Notes under the pieces: model-generated | Told to the model about the DNA's origin: nothing | Seen by the model: the letters and a program-made list of their open reading frames with translations, nothing else | The model's database searches: none | Shown here: in pieces, positions 18,451 to 30,900 of the stretch | How the letters are laid out: each line of letters opens with the position of its first letter | Position numbering within the stretch: position 1 is the first letter of the stretch | Position numbers and translations under genes: made by a program | Assembly: GCA_022925895.1 (NCBI GenBank) | Contig: JAKSYS010000428.1 | Location: 1 to 53,646, forward strand | DNA: 53,646 bases | Direction of reading: 5' to 3' | From: Fragilaria crotonensis | Taxonomy: Eukaryota; Bacillariophyta; Fragilariophyceae; Fragilariales; Fragilariaceae

Positions 18451-20131
18451 ATGGGTTGTTTTTTCCAGTCGCGAAATCTACATTCCTGACAATGATGGCG
18501 ATGAAGAAGCCTATCACAGTCGATTCCTCGAAGATCGAATTTTGGGCGAGGGCGAATTTGGCATTGTCAAGATGGTCATTGACATGAAGGCCAATGGTGG
18601 TGAGGGTGAACCCGTCGCGTGCAAAATGTTGCGCAAGGGCGTCATCTTCAAGGACAATACGCTGTACGCACCCCTCAAGCCGCAGGCATTCAAGAGTGAA
18701 TGTGCCATCCTGCGAACTCTGGCGGGACAACACTACTGCTTGAAATTGATTGGCATTTATGAAACGCCAAAACTCGTTTATGTCGTTACAGAACTGTGTT
18801 CGGGTGGTGAAATGATGGAGTACGTTTCGAAACAAGAGCATCTTCGAACCGAAGATGTTTCTCGCATTGTCTTTCAACTCCTGTCGGCCGTCAATCACTG
18901 CGCCAAACACAATATCATTCACAGGGATATTAAACCTGAAAATACCATGTTCCGTGATGCCACACCCGGTGCTGAATTGCGTTTGATTGACTTTGGAAGT
19001 GGCTGCATTGACGTCACAACGCCGGCACCAGAAGACCGACACACGACCTTTTGTGGGACCCCATTTTACATTTCACCTGAAATGTTTCAACACACGTACA
19101 CCACCAAGACGGATGTTTGGAGTTGTGGTGTTACCCTATATGTACTTGTTGCAGGATATCCAGCAGAGAATTTGCAAAAGGCATTTAACATATTACAAAC
19201 GAATAAGGGTCGAGATTTGAGATCATTGGCTGGAATGCCAGATGATATGCCTGATTCCTTTTTGGAACTGTTGGATGAGATGCTTCGTTACAGACACAAG
19301 GCCCGCAAGACAGCTGGAGAGCTGCTGCAGCACGAATTTGCACAATTCCACAAGACCCATGCCGAAGAGGGTCTATCCATTGACGACATTGTGGCAGCAG
19401 CTGCCGAATTGCCATCTCCTGCCACATTTGGAACCCAAGAGGACACGACAGAGAGGCGAGGCCGGCCGTTGTTATCCATCTCCTTGACTGGATCAATTGT
19501 TCGACATCATGTCTTTTTGAATTATCAACAGTTTGAACGCTCCGTCACAACATTACTGGCGACGTTGCTCAGCAAAACTGATTTGGATGCGTTATTGCAA
19601 AAGATTGATTTGGACGTTGCACATAACAAAACGAACAACGGGAGTAACAGGAAGAACGGTGATGCGCAAGGAAACGCAGCCAACGTGCCAAAAAAGCTTC
19701 AAGTTATCGCAATCAGTCGACTGAAGGAGTTGCTTAGGAGACGAAGCAGGACGAATGGTAGTTTGCGCCATGAGTCTAATTGCCTAACTTTGTGCAAATT
19801 CAAATTCCTAACACTTACATACCTTCCACTCTTTTTGGTCATCAGCTTGATAAAGATGGACAGCTTGCCTGATGCTTCGGTGTATGAAAAATTTGCGTAT
19901 CACGTCGCCCTGTTGAAACAATTTGCTGTGGATGTGGAGGCTGGCATAGCTGGCAGCCAGCGGTTACAAAAGCGCTCCAGTAGTTATGTGCCGTCGCCGA
20001 GCTCAGTTCATGGCAGTACCATTTTTGCTAGTTTTCGAAAAGACAAGAAAACTAACCCGCCGCTTCGGCGGGCAATTAGTTCGGATGGTTTGAACCGAAT
20101 GAACTTTGAGGGCTCGGCTCCGTTGCTTTAG
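18451..20131 (+). CDS. CAMK/CDPK-like Ser/Thr protein kinase, N-acylated, one frameshift
   Basis: The ATG at 18451 starts Met-Gly-Cys, a typical N-myristoylation plus palmitoylation signal. Its frame stops after 12 codons. If the run of six T at 18459-18464 were five, the frame would join directly to the long kinase frame (open from 18401), so I take this as the true start. The kinase domain shows GEGEFGIVKM, VACK, HRDIKPEN, LIDFGSG, a TTFCGTPFYISPE activation segment, and DVWSCGVTLYVL. All catalytic residues are present. A ~250-residue C-terminal part follows, with no clear EF-hand. It contains a hydrophobic insert that is probably a retained 72-nt intron (19774-19845), and it ends in a basic Ser-rich tail. 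Likely a membrane-attached signalling kinase. The upstream neighbour is the Copia element. Confidence 0.82.
19774..19845 (+). other. Candidate in-frame intron of the kinase gene
   Basis: It begins GTCTAATTG and ends TTGGTCATCAG after a pyrimidine-rich stretch. It is 72 nt long, a multiple of three, so the frame holds with or without splicing. Translated, it gives a Leu/Phe-rich segment unlike its hydrophilic surroundings, which favours splicing. Confidence 0.45.
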
Positions 20132-20149
20132 ATGATCCAAGTCGCATGT

Positions 20150-20423
20150 GAGTGGATGGCTCTATCTTCGAGTTCCCACACCGATTGGTTCGTCACTTTC
20201 TCGGATGCTTCCCGAAATGAAGCTCATGACGAAATTGGAGTGTCTACCTGGAATGTCGTGCGTTTACGAGTCGTACCTTTGGTTACTGGAGGATCCCAAT
20301 CGTGCATTCCGAGTCCGCCTTTTGTTGGTGTTTACAGGTCTGTTTGGGTGTGTTCTGGTTCTTGAAAACCCGTGTGTGGTTGCTCTTCTTATTTGTTGGA
20401 GCAATGATGTTGGTCATAGATAT
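20150..20423 (+). pseudogene. Decayed C-terminal fragment of a Hedgehog-type Hint gene
   Basis: Directly after the kinase stop codon, DNA similar to the 3' end of the Hint genes at 37016 and 40290 appears. It matches the segment FEFPHRL..H.LG, the Ala/Trp-Asn-rich linker, LENP.VV and GAMMLVI, in the same order and with the same spacing. Stops and frame changes interrupt it, and the N-terminal Cys-rich and Hint parts are absent here. It shows that the family was once more widespread in this region. Confidence 0.7.
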
Positions 20424-21221
20424 CTTGCAGCTGTTCCTTGTTCCATAATTTACATTTGAGATGGTGAGATCAGGGCGCGAGAGCGAGGGTGTAGTTGTAT
20501 TCCCTATTGTGTATTTATCTATGCTTGTGATAATGTTTAGTACATCATCTACACAATGAGACGTTTTAATTCGGAACTGTTCGTCGCAAACAATTAATGC
20601 AAACACGCGACGGGCATCGAAGTTCTGTGTACAGGAGACTGCCGACCAAATGGTCTGGTCGCCAGGGCGCGGACCAGTTGTTGATGGATGGGCAATTTGG
20701 GAAACCTGTTGCGATTCGGCATCAAATGTCCATCTCCCAACCTGCGAAAAGGCTCCATTCACAACGTCGGGCGAAAGTTGTGCAACACAGAGTGTTGGCG
20801 TCCTTGTTTATAGGAGGCATCAAGTATGAGTGAGTTCCCAGACCGTGTCGTTATGAATTTGGACTATCGGTAGCCGAAACGAACAACACAAGACGAATTT
20901 GGAATACCCCCTTTGTGGAAGGCGCCGACTTTCGCGTATGGCGCGGTGAGTGTTGACGACAGGATATAGTACAATTCGTTCGCACCGCCTTTGTAGGCAT
21001 CGACCATCCACCCGTCAAGGGCTCGGTTACAGCACAACTCTTCACGAAAAGTGCCGCAATAGTTTCGAAGGGGGTGCGATTACGCTTGCCTCCATCATTT
21101 CCAGTTGCCGCACGGGAACATAAAGAATGCAAGACTCCGTCAATATTTCAGCAATTTTGAAGTGTGAGTTGATCCACACAGACGACCTGCTGCTGCTGTA
21201 ACAAAGGACGATAAAATGACC
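20424..21221. other. Unassigned stretch with coding-like pieces
   Basis: On the plus strand around 20590-20780 an open stretch has Cys spacing (SPG...DG..I...CCDS.S....C) that loosely resembles one Cys-rich module of the Hint proteins. At about 20880-21170 another plus-strand stretch, interrupted once by a TGA, reads as protein-like (FVEGADFRVWRGEC, then QFVRTAFVGIDHPPVKG). I recognise neither. They may be gene relics; no intact gene is supported. Confidence 0.3.
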
Positions 21222-21927
21222 TCACCACCACTTCTCATAAACAAGTCCATCCTCAGAGACACCGTGCTGCTGTAGAGTTGAAATAGCCTCATCTTGCATC
21301 CCAGGTGGACCACAGATATAGTAAATAACATCGTCCTTCCTTTCTGTTGACGTGAGAAAATGAGTCATACCCCTTCCCAATTGATAGTGAACGTTGGATT
21401 CCGAGCCTGGCGAGGTCCATCCCGACGATTGTGTCAACGTCAAAATCAGTGCATCATCTGGTCGTAATAGTTGTGTCAGATCATGGAAAAAGACAAGTTC
21501 GTCTTGAGTCGATGTCGAATAAAAGAATTCCGCCGGCGGTCGTTGTTCCGCCACATGGTGTCGATACAATCCCAACATTGGCGATATCCCAATCCCGCCG
21601 GCAATAAACACAGCACGTGCCCCCCGCACCTCGTGGCGATAGCAGACATGTTCCTCCGACTTGCACTAAAATTTCATCTCCAGCTTTTGATTCGTTTGTT
21701 ACCCAACGAGCAGGAGGATGATTCGATTCCTTGACGGCAATCTGAATCACCTCTCGATGGTCAGGTCCAGAAGCAATGGAAAAGCCACCAATCCATGAAG
21801 CAGAGGGAGTTGTGAAATCGAGCCATTGACCTGGTTGGTATTTAAGATGAGGAATGGAAAGATCCAACAGTGTGACCGTCCGTGACGCCGCTCGTTTCGC
21901 TAGAATGCGGCCGGGCAGATACGTCAT
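21222..21927 (-). CDS. OXNAD1: OXNAD1-like FAD/NAD(P)-binding oxidoreductase, one frameshift
   Basis: The order is that of the ferredoxin-reductase-type family: YQPGQWLDF, then IGGFSIASGP (flavin site), HPPARWV, GDEILVQVGG, FIAGGIGISPMLGLY (nicotinamide-nucleotide site), FYSTSTQDELVF, YYICGPPGM, and a C-terminal EKWW. The HPPA.WV block and the ending EKWW are typical of OXNAD1, a conserved eukaryotic protein often assigned to mitochondria. About 235 residues are covered and no targeting peptide is visible, so an upstream exon is possible. The reading frame changes at a run of six C (21620-21625, plus strand). Five would join the two halves cleanly, so I treat this as one gene. Its substrate is not known. 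Confidence 0.82.
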
Positions 21928-22912
21928 TGTGATAAAATGCTGCTGATGGTTGAGGCTTCACATCACTACGGTACCCCTTCTTCATCATACTGGTACCAAC
22001 ATGAATACACGGTCTATAGAGTCTACTATCTACTGTCTATGACACGATGACATACAAGGTTCAAAGGTACGCTATGAACTATGATCTATGATATATTAGG
22101 TACTCCAGTGCTCCATACTCCAGTACTATACTCTAAACTCAGAGTAGCAGTATTGTACATCACACATCATACATGTTACATGTGGCAATGAGCAATGCGA
22201 GTATTGAATACTACAGTACGACGGTAACGGCACGGCGATCAATCTGTTGAATGACAGACATTCACATCTGGAATAACCTTAAACCTTAACCCTTAACACA
22301 CTACACAACCTGGTATGTCTACCAGGGACATCCGGAATTCCTTCTTACACCCGAAACGATACTCCGTTTTAGAGTTACATGGACTAGATATATTCGGTTA
22401 TACAACCGTTATAGTGTAAACGTCATTAAGTATGGCTGGCGTCACTCAATGCATGCGAGCCGGTCAGCCGACAATGTTGATGTCATTCGTAAGAAGAAAT
22501 TGTATCCAGGAAAATTCCATGAGAAGAATTTGTCAATTTTGTTGTTTGCAAAAATGGTCTGAAGTACACGGACATTTGTTGTTCACGAAAAGCACAAGAA
22601 ACCGAAAACTAGCGTGGATGGTACGTAGCGCTGCCTCTACGAAAGCCATTTACCATCCACACATACCATGCGAGTCCCGTTTCACTTTGAACAGACCGTT
22701 GGGCTCAGATCCGGTACTGGGGTTAAATAGGGAAAATTTGTATCGTATTTACACCAGCCCGGACCTCTCTAGCTAGTATGAAGTATGAACAAATACAGCC
22801 ATGTGGACAGAACGCACCACAACAGTAAACTGTCGCATTCACACAAAAATCTTCTACGAGAAGGAATTCCGGAGAAGACGTTTCCTGGAAGAAGAAATCA
22901 TGGGTTGGTGAG
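21928..22912. other. Intergenic DNA between OXNAD1-like gene and retroelement
   Basis: It holds GTACTCC-type motif variants (22098-22130) and a CCTTAACCCTTAAC tract (about 22275). A segment CCAGGGACATCCGGAATT (22323-22340) recurs in inverted orientation at about 32891-32908, beyond the retroelement. CCGGAATTCCTTCT near 22332 is inverted at about 22860-22873, which may mark an old MITE. The open frame 22432-22776 has no recognisable domain. Confidence 0.4.
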
Positions 22913-23159
22913 TTGCAGATAAGACACTAAGCCAATGCAACAGTAGACGAGTAAGCTACTCCCTTCTATTGCAGTACCCAAGTGTCTATCTAACATTCGT
23001 CGTTACGTAAATGACATACTGACGGCCCTAGGACATTCGACCGCAGCGCGGTCGAGGGCAAACAACTTGTTCCCTGATGGAAATCACTCACTTGTTTTGC
23101 AAATGAGCGATTTGAATACATCGGTGATGCGATATCAGCCGATGTACTTTTTTTGCTAA
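22913..23159 (+). repeat. Split direct repeat A1 of the DIRS-like element
   Basis: These 247 bp start TTGCAGATAAGAC and end TTTTTTTGCTAA. They are repeated at 31669-31915 and about 32182-32429. The repeat contains two hairpins: CGACCGCAGCGCGGTCG (23038-23054) and CATCGG...CCGATG (23119-23144). Confidence 0.9.
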
Positions 23160-24465
23160 TTTGATCACGACAATGAAGCGACACTACGCGTGTTGCTTAC
23201 TATCTCTGATCTGCTTATGTTTGGAGCTCAAATGAGCCCAACATTTATTTTGCAAACCATTGTGTCTATCAAAATCTGACCAATGGCGCGCTCCAGTTGT
23301 AAACAACAGTCGATGACTACTGCGACGCAGTAATCGTCTGACTAATGATGCTTCGTTATCTTTCGATACGGCATTATAACAAAATTATACCTGCATGGTA
23401 CCCTTTTAATCACGGGCCCATCAGTTTTTCAGCAAACCATTGTGCTCATCAACATTTAGCCAATGGCGCGCACATGACCGGTCAATGATCCCTGCCGAGC
23501 GGCAACTCATTTGACACTTAATGTACGAGATCATGCGATCTAAACATCATCACTATGAACAAAACGACACAAAGGCCAAGTGAAAACAGGTAAACTCACG
23601 ACACTTGCCGACCCCCAAAAACCATATTCACAATCATGACAACAAAAGTAAAAATAAAATAAAAATACTAATTCGGCAAGCATAAATTCAAACCCTTAAT
23701 CATCTCGCGTGCGAGGAACGTCATTTAAATAAAAACATCATCCATTCATTTGTAATGATAATGCTTGTATAGTTACGAAGCAGACAGCACAATATATTCA
23801 TGCAACCCATCGTGAAACGTAACCCCGCATTCGAGAATTTCGTAATTTACTCAGCAAGACTAAAAACTCGATTACTCTCTGTACTCTTTCCGGACTTTAC
23901 AGCCCCATAAAAGCTCAAACCAAATTTATCAGGCAGTCGGTCATAAAACCCGAACGATGAAAAAATTGGTCTGTAACTGGCATTAATTTCACAGTATGAC
24001 CGGTCTTTAGACCAGCCCGGCATTCATAGCCCGGTCTTTACCAACTGCTCAAACTTCGTTCACACTTTTGCCTCGAATCACATTTCTAATTTACATGGCG
24101 TCAGGTGGCAAAAATTTATTTACCATCTGGTTATTCTTTAAGTACCCTTCCACTAGCGTCCGGAAAATACAACCATACCCACTTGTCAAGACCACATACA
24201 TTTGGTTTAATTAGACAACCCCAATCAAATAGTATCCGATCACCATGACTTTTTAGAAAATCCTACGGGCAGTCTTTTATCGACCATGTCAACAAACAAG
24301 TGTTACTCAAAATGATATGAAGGGGGCATGAACCAATATGTCATGGTACAAACGTACCAATCCACCAACTTCCAAGTGTTACTCACCTTCAAAAAGCAAA
24401 TCCCTAAAAGCTCACAATCCGTCGAATTTGTCGATAAGCTTTCAGTCAAACCAAACACCAGAACC
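23160..24465 (+). other. 5' leader of the DIRS-like element
   Basis: Non-coding leader between repeat A1 and the gag start. It contains an imperfect direct repeat with a period of 180 bp: 23251-23300 and 23431-23480 share GCAAACCATTGTG and GCCAATGGCGCGC-like cores. The rest is AT-rich with no long frame. Confidence 0.55.
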
Positions 24466-26802
24466 ATGAACTTCGCTCCCGCCACTCGTGAACTCTCGTT
24501 CCGCGACCGTGCACTCCATGCCGCAACTATTGCTAAACTATCCAGCTTCGCAGATGCGTATGAACCCAATCCTACCCACGTCACCCAAGTCAACGCCACA
24601 TTCGCGAAGACGTGCTCTCCGCTAACTCGTTTCGCTACCTTGTGCGATACCAACGTTGTGAAGCAACTCGCATTCGTCATGCCAAACTTCTACATGCAAG
24701 TCATGTCATGCCCCTTTCCAGCTCAAGGTCGAAACAATGAGGAAGTATTCGCCGGCAGCCTAGGGGATTCGATGGAAGTCTTTTGCCCTGTCACCATCAG
24801 GATGAAAGATGTGCGAGGCGACCTCTTCAGCATTTGCGAAACTCGCGCAGAAGCAAATTCGCTCAACCTCCCAACATCGGAATCAAACCCACTCGAAGAG
24901 GCCCCGCCTAACGAAGACGAATTTGTCGAAGTCGAAGTTGCGGGACCCGATCGTATTGGAATCGACCTCAACGTTGCGACAAAGGAACCATGCTTTGTAG
25001 CAATCCCAAAGTCATCCCTGTTGCGGGGAGAAGGATTACTCGAATTCAAAGAGTCCCTCATCACCACCCAAGCAATGCCATCCGTCCTCCCGGGAAGTAT
25101 GCAAGCAGTCTGGTACGAAGCCATGCGATATGGTATCCGCAAGCTTGACAATTTATCCTTGCAAGCAAAGGATGTCCTTTCCGTTACGAAAACCTTGGGA
25201 AAGTCGAGTTTGAAACTACGAATCGCGCCCCAGTATCACGATTCACTACCATCGTAACGTACTTAACACCAGAGGACCCGCTGTACCATGAAGTCATCAA
25301 ACGAGTCCTTGGAGAAAAGGAGAAAGCAATGCTAACTTTTGGCGCAAAGATATTGGAGTCAACACCACTCGAGCCAGCACCTGCTACAACCAGCGGGTAC
25401 AACAAGTACAGCTGGGATGACGGCATCGATACCATCCCCAGCAGACTCGGGCATTTCAGCGTTACTCGATGGGTTGGCAAAAGCCATATCTGACACATCA
25501 TCCAAAACACTGACCGGGACCGAACGAGACAAAGCATCTGAAGCGGAAGATGCAAAACGATTCTACAGCATACTTTTTGGCTCGGTTCACCAAACTATCC
25601 AAGAAGACGGAACGTATATACCAACGTTCGCTCAGGCAACCATCCACCCTCTGTTCATGCCAGTGTTGACAGCAAACAAAAATTCGAAAGCGACAAGAGC
25701 AATGCAGGAAGCTGTCGAGTCCATGGCAGCCGAACTGAGCCTCCAAGACGGATGCTTCGCTTCATCGAGCAATCTCGTTCCAAAAATGTTCGACCAACCC
25801 CTCACTGCAGCAATCCGTACAGGCCAATGGGAGAACCAACACACAGTACTAAACCCCGATGGTATAAAAACCAACTTCGGCTTGCACCATCTGGCTCCAC
25901 CCCGAACCAACAGTGCCACCTATATCACTCGTCAGCAAGGTGAGCTGCAGCTAACCCAACAAGAACAAGTTGAAGAAGACCAGAGTCGGTACAACGCAAA
26001 AGCAACCGATCTCTATCATTTCGGATACATGGGAACCATTTTCGAGATCCAGGAAATGGTTGGTAATTTGTTTGGATTGATGTGTACTATCATCGAATTC
26101 GAGGAAGCGAATCCACCCCTCATTTGGACAGAGGTCGCAAAATTCATGAAGATCTTGCGAACCAACGACGGCCGTCGATTCGCAGCTCGTCATCGTAACA
26201 TCCCCGAGGTGATGTTTAACGTCGGTCAGGAAATCCAATCAATCATTGTGGGATACGTCTCCGAAGCAAGGAAAACTAATTACAAAGCGGCCATCAAAGC
26301 AGGTAACGACATTTCCCCGCTCATCTTTGATATTGCACAACAGCAAGCAGCGGAACTGCGCAGCCGTTTCACCCTGCAGTCTTGGCTGCGAATGCGGCCA
26401 CTACAAAGACGTATCAGCAATCTTCAAACTCTTTCAGCCAGAGCCGTCAAGGAAGAACTGAATAGGAGAAAGAGAGAAGCAACGAACGAAGCGAACGGGA
26501 ACGCCACAGCTCGAAACCGCCCATTCTCATCCAGCGGCAACCGCCCGACGGGCTCCCCGAACCAACACGCAAGCACGGTCACGCCTAACGGCAGCCCAGC
26601 ATCGGGACCAATCCCCAATCTGCCAGGAAAAACAGTGTTTGTGCACGCAAGCCCCGCGCCACAGAAGTTACCCCACCCGGGTGCGATCTTTCCTCACCCG
26701 ACTCGAGAAAACAAGTTTACCATCCTCTGTTGCCGAAGCGCTTATGATGGTCGTACTTGCACGATTCCAACTTGCGCCTTTACCATTTTCCAAAACAATT
26801 GA
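24466..26802 (+). pseudogene. gag-like region of the DIRS-like element, frameshifted
   Basis: A first frame (open from 24328, plausible start MNFAPATRELSF at 24466) runs to 25257. By one-base changes near 25200 and again near 25430 it joins the frame that runs to 26802. The first half has a Cys- and Pro-containing segment and an acidic stretch (NEDEFVEVEV). The second half is Ala/Gln-rich with helical parts and a Gly/Asn/Pro-rich linker (about 26500-26640). It ends in a Cys-containing tail, ILCCRSAYDGRTC. I recognise no standard capsid domain. The assignment rests on its position before the reverse transcriptase. Confidence 0.6.
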
Positions 26803-26961
26803 ATCAAGTCCCCCGCGACTTGAAAACCAAACTGAAAGAATGGGTAACCAACCACAACTTGGTTACATGGCATGCGGATGTAGCCAATTGGGCGAACCCA
26901 CCAGGTAACGTTTCGTCTACGAGATCGACTTCATCCGCGTCGAACCAGTAAAATCTAACCG

Positions 26962-29900
26962 ATGTCATACACATTAGTCCCAGTGTTTTACCCAAATTTA
27001 CAGCTCCAAATCCCTAAGAAGGCATTCCATTATTCATTGCCTGCAATCCGCGCCGTAGAGATAATATCGGAAAGGCAAGAACGATCAATGTCGCCAAGCA
27101 TCCAGAATCTTATCGACCAAGCAAAAGGAATCGAATTATGTGTACCATCCAATGCATCGGAAAACAATACCAGCACCACGATCAGCGACATGACCGGGAG
27201 TACGGAATTAGAGGAAGCAATACCGTCGACATCGGAATACTTAAGCCGCATGGCAAACCCAACCGCGACCCAGGACATTTCCATCGTAACCTCGCCCACA
27301 TTATCAGACGACAATTGGAAAAAAGGAAAACTCACGTCAAAGCGGTTGGACAAGTTTGCTCAGATCGTCCTACCATCCAAGGTTCAAATTCAACTGGCGC
27401 AACCCTTTGGTAAGGACTCGTTAAGCCAGGCCTTTTATGCTCAAAAATGTTTTCGCCACGTATTGTTACCTGTTTTGAAAAGCGGTTTCTTGTCTTGTCG
27501 TTCGAGGAAAAACCTCGAGAAAGCATCGCGTCGTACTCGCCAACTCCAAATGCTGCGAAAACATTACGCGCATGTCGATTTCTTACCATTGCAAGGGTTC
27601 CAACTTGATTGGGAAGAAACGACAACCATTCGAAACGACTGGAAAGAAATGACGTCGGCGTGCCTTCTCCATTTTGATGGGGACGTCGCAACAATGGTTC
27701 GATGGATAGGAGGACCGCACGTCAATGCCCACCTGGACGTTCCGTCGATCCTGGAAAAGCTTAAAAAGATCGTCGACCCAGACATTCACTCTGACCTCAG
27801 CCGTATCCTCCTGTTGGGAGCACCATCCGAATGCAAGGCATCAGCCACAGAAGAAAACTTCCAAGCATTTCTGAATTACGGAAATCACGATTCGGTCACC
27901 AACAACCAAGAAGTCTATGCATCGACAATCGTCAAGCAAAGCAAACGAGGATTAACCCTCATCATGGACCCAAGACTGGTCCATTTTGCACTGAACGCGC
28001 ATCTATCACCTCAAGGGTTGGTAGACGTCATCCACCACCGCCGGAAACCTCGACCATTGTCGGACAGCAGTTTTCGACCCTGGCCGGGAGCAATGGCCAT
28101 TAACGATTGGACCAACAAAAAGAACGAGCCAAAGCTTTATTTCGCAAGCTCATTCATGAATTTCTGTAAATGGCAATGGAACTTAGCCATTACTTACCCA
28201 TCACGATCGTCACACAGGCGACGATGATGTTCAATGTGCATTTCCGCGACTCAAATACAACCCCCAGTTGGTGGCAATGCACAGTTCGATATCCAACAAT
28301 ACCCTGAGTATGAACACGGGCCTCACCTTTGGGGACAATACAAGCCCCTCAAACTGGGAACCAATTGCAAGAGCACGGCAACAATTAGCGCAACATTTTT
28401 GGCTCAACCAACCAGAAATGGTATTGGAAAAAGCAAAGTCGTTTCTGCCACCGTTCCAATTTGCTCCGCCGGCAACCGAAGCAGAAAAAACCGCATTCGC
28501 AGTGGCAATCCCCGATTCGTTGAATACTGGCGTCGTCGACGCCAATGGGATTCGACGGCCGCCGACGTACGATCATCATGTCGATGACAATATGTATGGC
28601 GATATAACCGAATTAATGCCACTCGCGGCATCGGCGAGTGTCATTGCCTTGTATGAGATATTGGGATACCCTGACGGTAGAATACCTGACCCTATCTCAT
28701 GGGACAAGTTTGAATCCGTCCATGGCCACATACGACGCGTGGTGGGATGGGAATTTAACACTCGAACCTTAACGTTCGCCCTCCCAGACGACAAACGTAA
28801 CGCGCTACTGATCACGCTCCGAGAATGGTGCACCAAAACATCGTGTACCCTCATCGAAGCCGCTGAACTTCATGGAACACTTGCAGACATCTCACGTGCC
28901 AATAGAAAAGGGCGAGCCATGTTCTTCGGTTTCCAAAATGCCATGAGACGAACCATTAAGCAACGATATCACCAAGTGAATGGGTTTTACTCGCGACAAA
29001 ACAAACGCCAGTATCTGTCAGCACAGTTACCGAAGCACTTGCACCACCGAATGGATTCTTTGATCGCTCGCGACATTGCCGCCCTTATTTGGAAAACAAA
29101 AACAATTATCAACCTGCCAGAACCCGTCCTGTTTGAAATCCGAAATATCACAGAACTGCTCGCAGAAAAGGAGCGACCATGGTCGATAAGTATTGGCCAT
29201 GTCATCCACGTGACGCTCAATTCACCAGCCTGGGGGATGCCTGCGGAATCGGGGGAGGAGCGTTCTGCCACGAACTCCAATATTGGTTCGATGTTGTGTG
29301 GTCCGACCATACCCGCCAACAATTTGACAGCGGCAAAATCCACATCAACATCCTGGAATTCGTTGTCGTCTTGCTGCAATTAGCAGCCGCCATTACTCGT
29401 GACGAAAATGCTTATCAAGTCGAGGGAAATGGTATCCGGCCACTCCAAAAACTCCTTATCCGATCCGACAACTCGCCCTCTTGTAATTGGGCGCATAAAG
29501 TATCGGCAAAATCGGAACGGGGACAGTTATTTGTCAGCATTTATGCTGACCTCATCGAACGAACCGAACTCTCAGTCGATTGCAATCATGTTGCCGGAGT
29601 AGACAACGACCTCGCCGATTTTTATCGCGTCCCCCAAGAACATATTACTCACCATGCGTTGCAAACAGATATTTCAAAAGGAGCCGAGGTTGCGGTCTTA
29701 CAGCTTTTTCCGCCCCAGTCCAGAACTCTTATCATGCCTGGTGTCCAGGCTGTCCACCGTACATTGGCAAGCAAGCCCGCCTCTCCCAAAGTCGCTCGGA
29801 CAATTCGAAACCGTCGACTCCACTACTTCGTATTCTGTTTCGATATGAAACTCGACGACGATTGGCTCCTCGAAAACCAGTCGCAAGAGCGAGCTAATTT

Positions 29901-30900
29901 CCAATTGGCAATGTACGCAACGCATTTGGCAACAGGATCATCTCTCCACTGTCGAGCAATCAAGGCTAGCACAATCGCGAGTTACTTACATGACATCGCA
30001 ACCTTTCTGGGGCGGTTTCGGCCGATTGATCCGCGATTTATATCCGCAGCAGACGCAGCGCTCGCGCCCGTGATCGCCAAGGTTATTGCCGAACAACGAC
30101 GCTGGGAAATGGTCCCAAATCGACGTGAACCATTTACAGTCGAAATGCATCTCGCCATCGCCAACCTTTCAAGTTCCCAAAAGGATGATTGTTGTCTGAC
30201 TGCCGCCATGGCAAACTGGACGTTATGCAATCTCTATGCAGGATGTCGTGGTATCGAGTGGGCACAAACCCAGCTCATCCACCGACCCCTCAACACATTT
30301 CACAAAAATCGATTCAAAAATGCATATGCATTCACTTTGAATGATGTCTTGTGTTTCACCATAACTTCCTCTCCTCTAACCTTCGCGCAAGCTCTTGCAA
30401 CCCCATCACGGGTCGAAAAAATCAAGCTGCGATTCGAAGAACAAAAAAATGGTGAGAATGGCGAGTGGAAATTGTTCACGCGTAACAACAGCAACACGAA
30501 CCTATGTTTCGTATCGAATTTTTTACAAATTCTTGCACGCCACAAGAGACTGGCGAATTCCTCCCCCACTCAGCCTCTGAGCGTGTACCGCGGAGAGGAT
30601 GGCGTCGCATACAATATCACAACTGTCGATATTGATGCAACTCTCCGCGCCGCCGCCGCTAAAGTATACCAACTCGACCCTATTGCGCATCGCGCAACCC
30701 TTCAATTGTGGTCTTCCCATTCGCTACGCGTCGGCGCGTGTACCCTATTATATTCAAAAGGGTTTAGTGAGATGGAGATCAAGTATCTGTTGCGATGGAA
30801 AAGTAACGCTTTTATGACTTACCTGCGCAATTTGGCCGTCACCTCCCGCCGACAAAACGACGCGGTGAACGACACAAGCGAAATACCTAATTTTGTGTAA
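26962..30900 (+). pseudogene. RT-RNase H-tyrosine recombinase polyprotein of the DIRS-like element
   Basis: Three frames joined by shifts near 28210 and 29205. Reverse transcriptase: LIMDPRLVHFALN, then GDDDVQCAFPRLKYNP (first catalytic Asp) across the first shift, then YDHHVDDNMYGD, a YxDD-type box with His in place of Tyr or Phe. RNase H-like: FTSLGDACGIGGG, ILEFVVVLLQL, LIRSDNSPSCNW and HVAGVDNDLAD. Tyrosine recombinase: AGCRGIEWAQT (first Arg), HSLRVGACTLL (His-x-x-Arg), LRWKS and the nucleophile in MTYLRN. So the catalytic set is complete in the C-terminal enzyme. It would copy the element and insert it through a circular intermediate. A plausible recombinase-containing frame is intact from 29179 to 30900. 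Confidence 0.85.

Noticed and set aside
22432..22776. Plus-strand open frame of 114 codons before the DIRS-like element
   Set aside because: No motif; lies in repeat-like DNA with inverted pieces.
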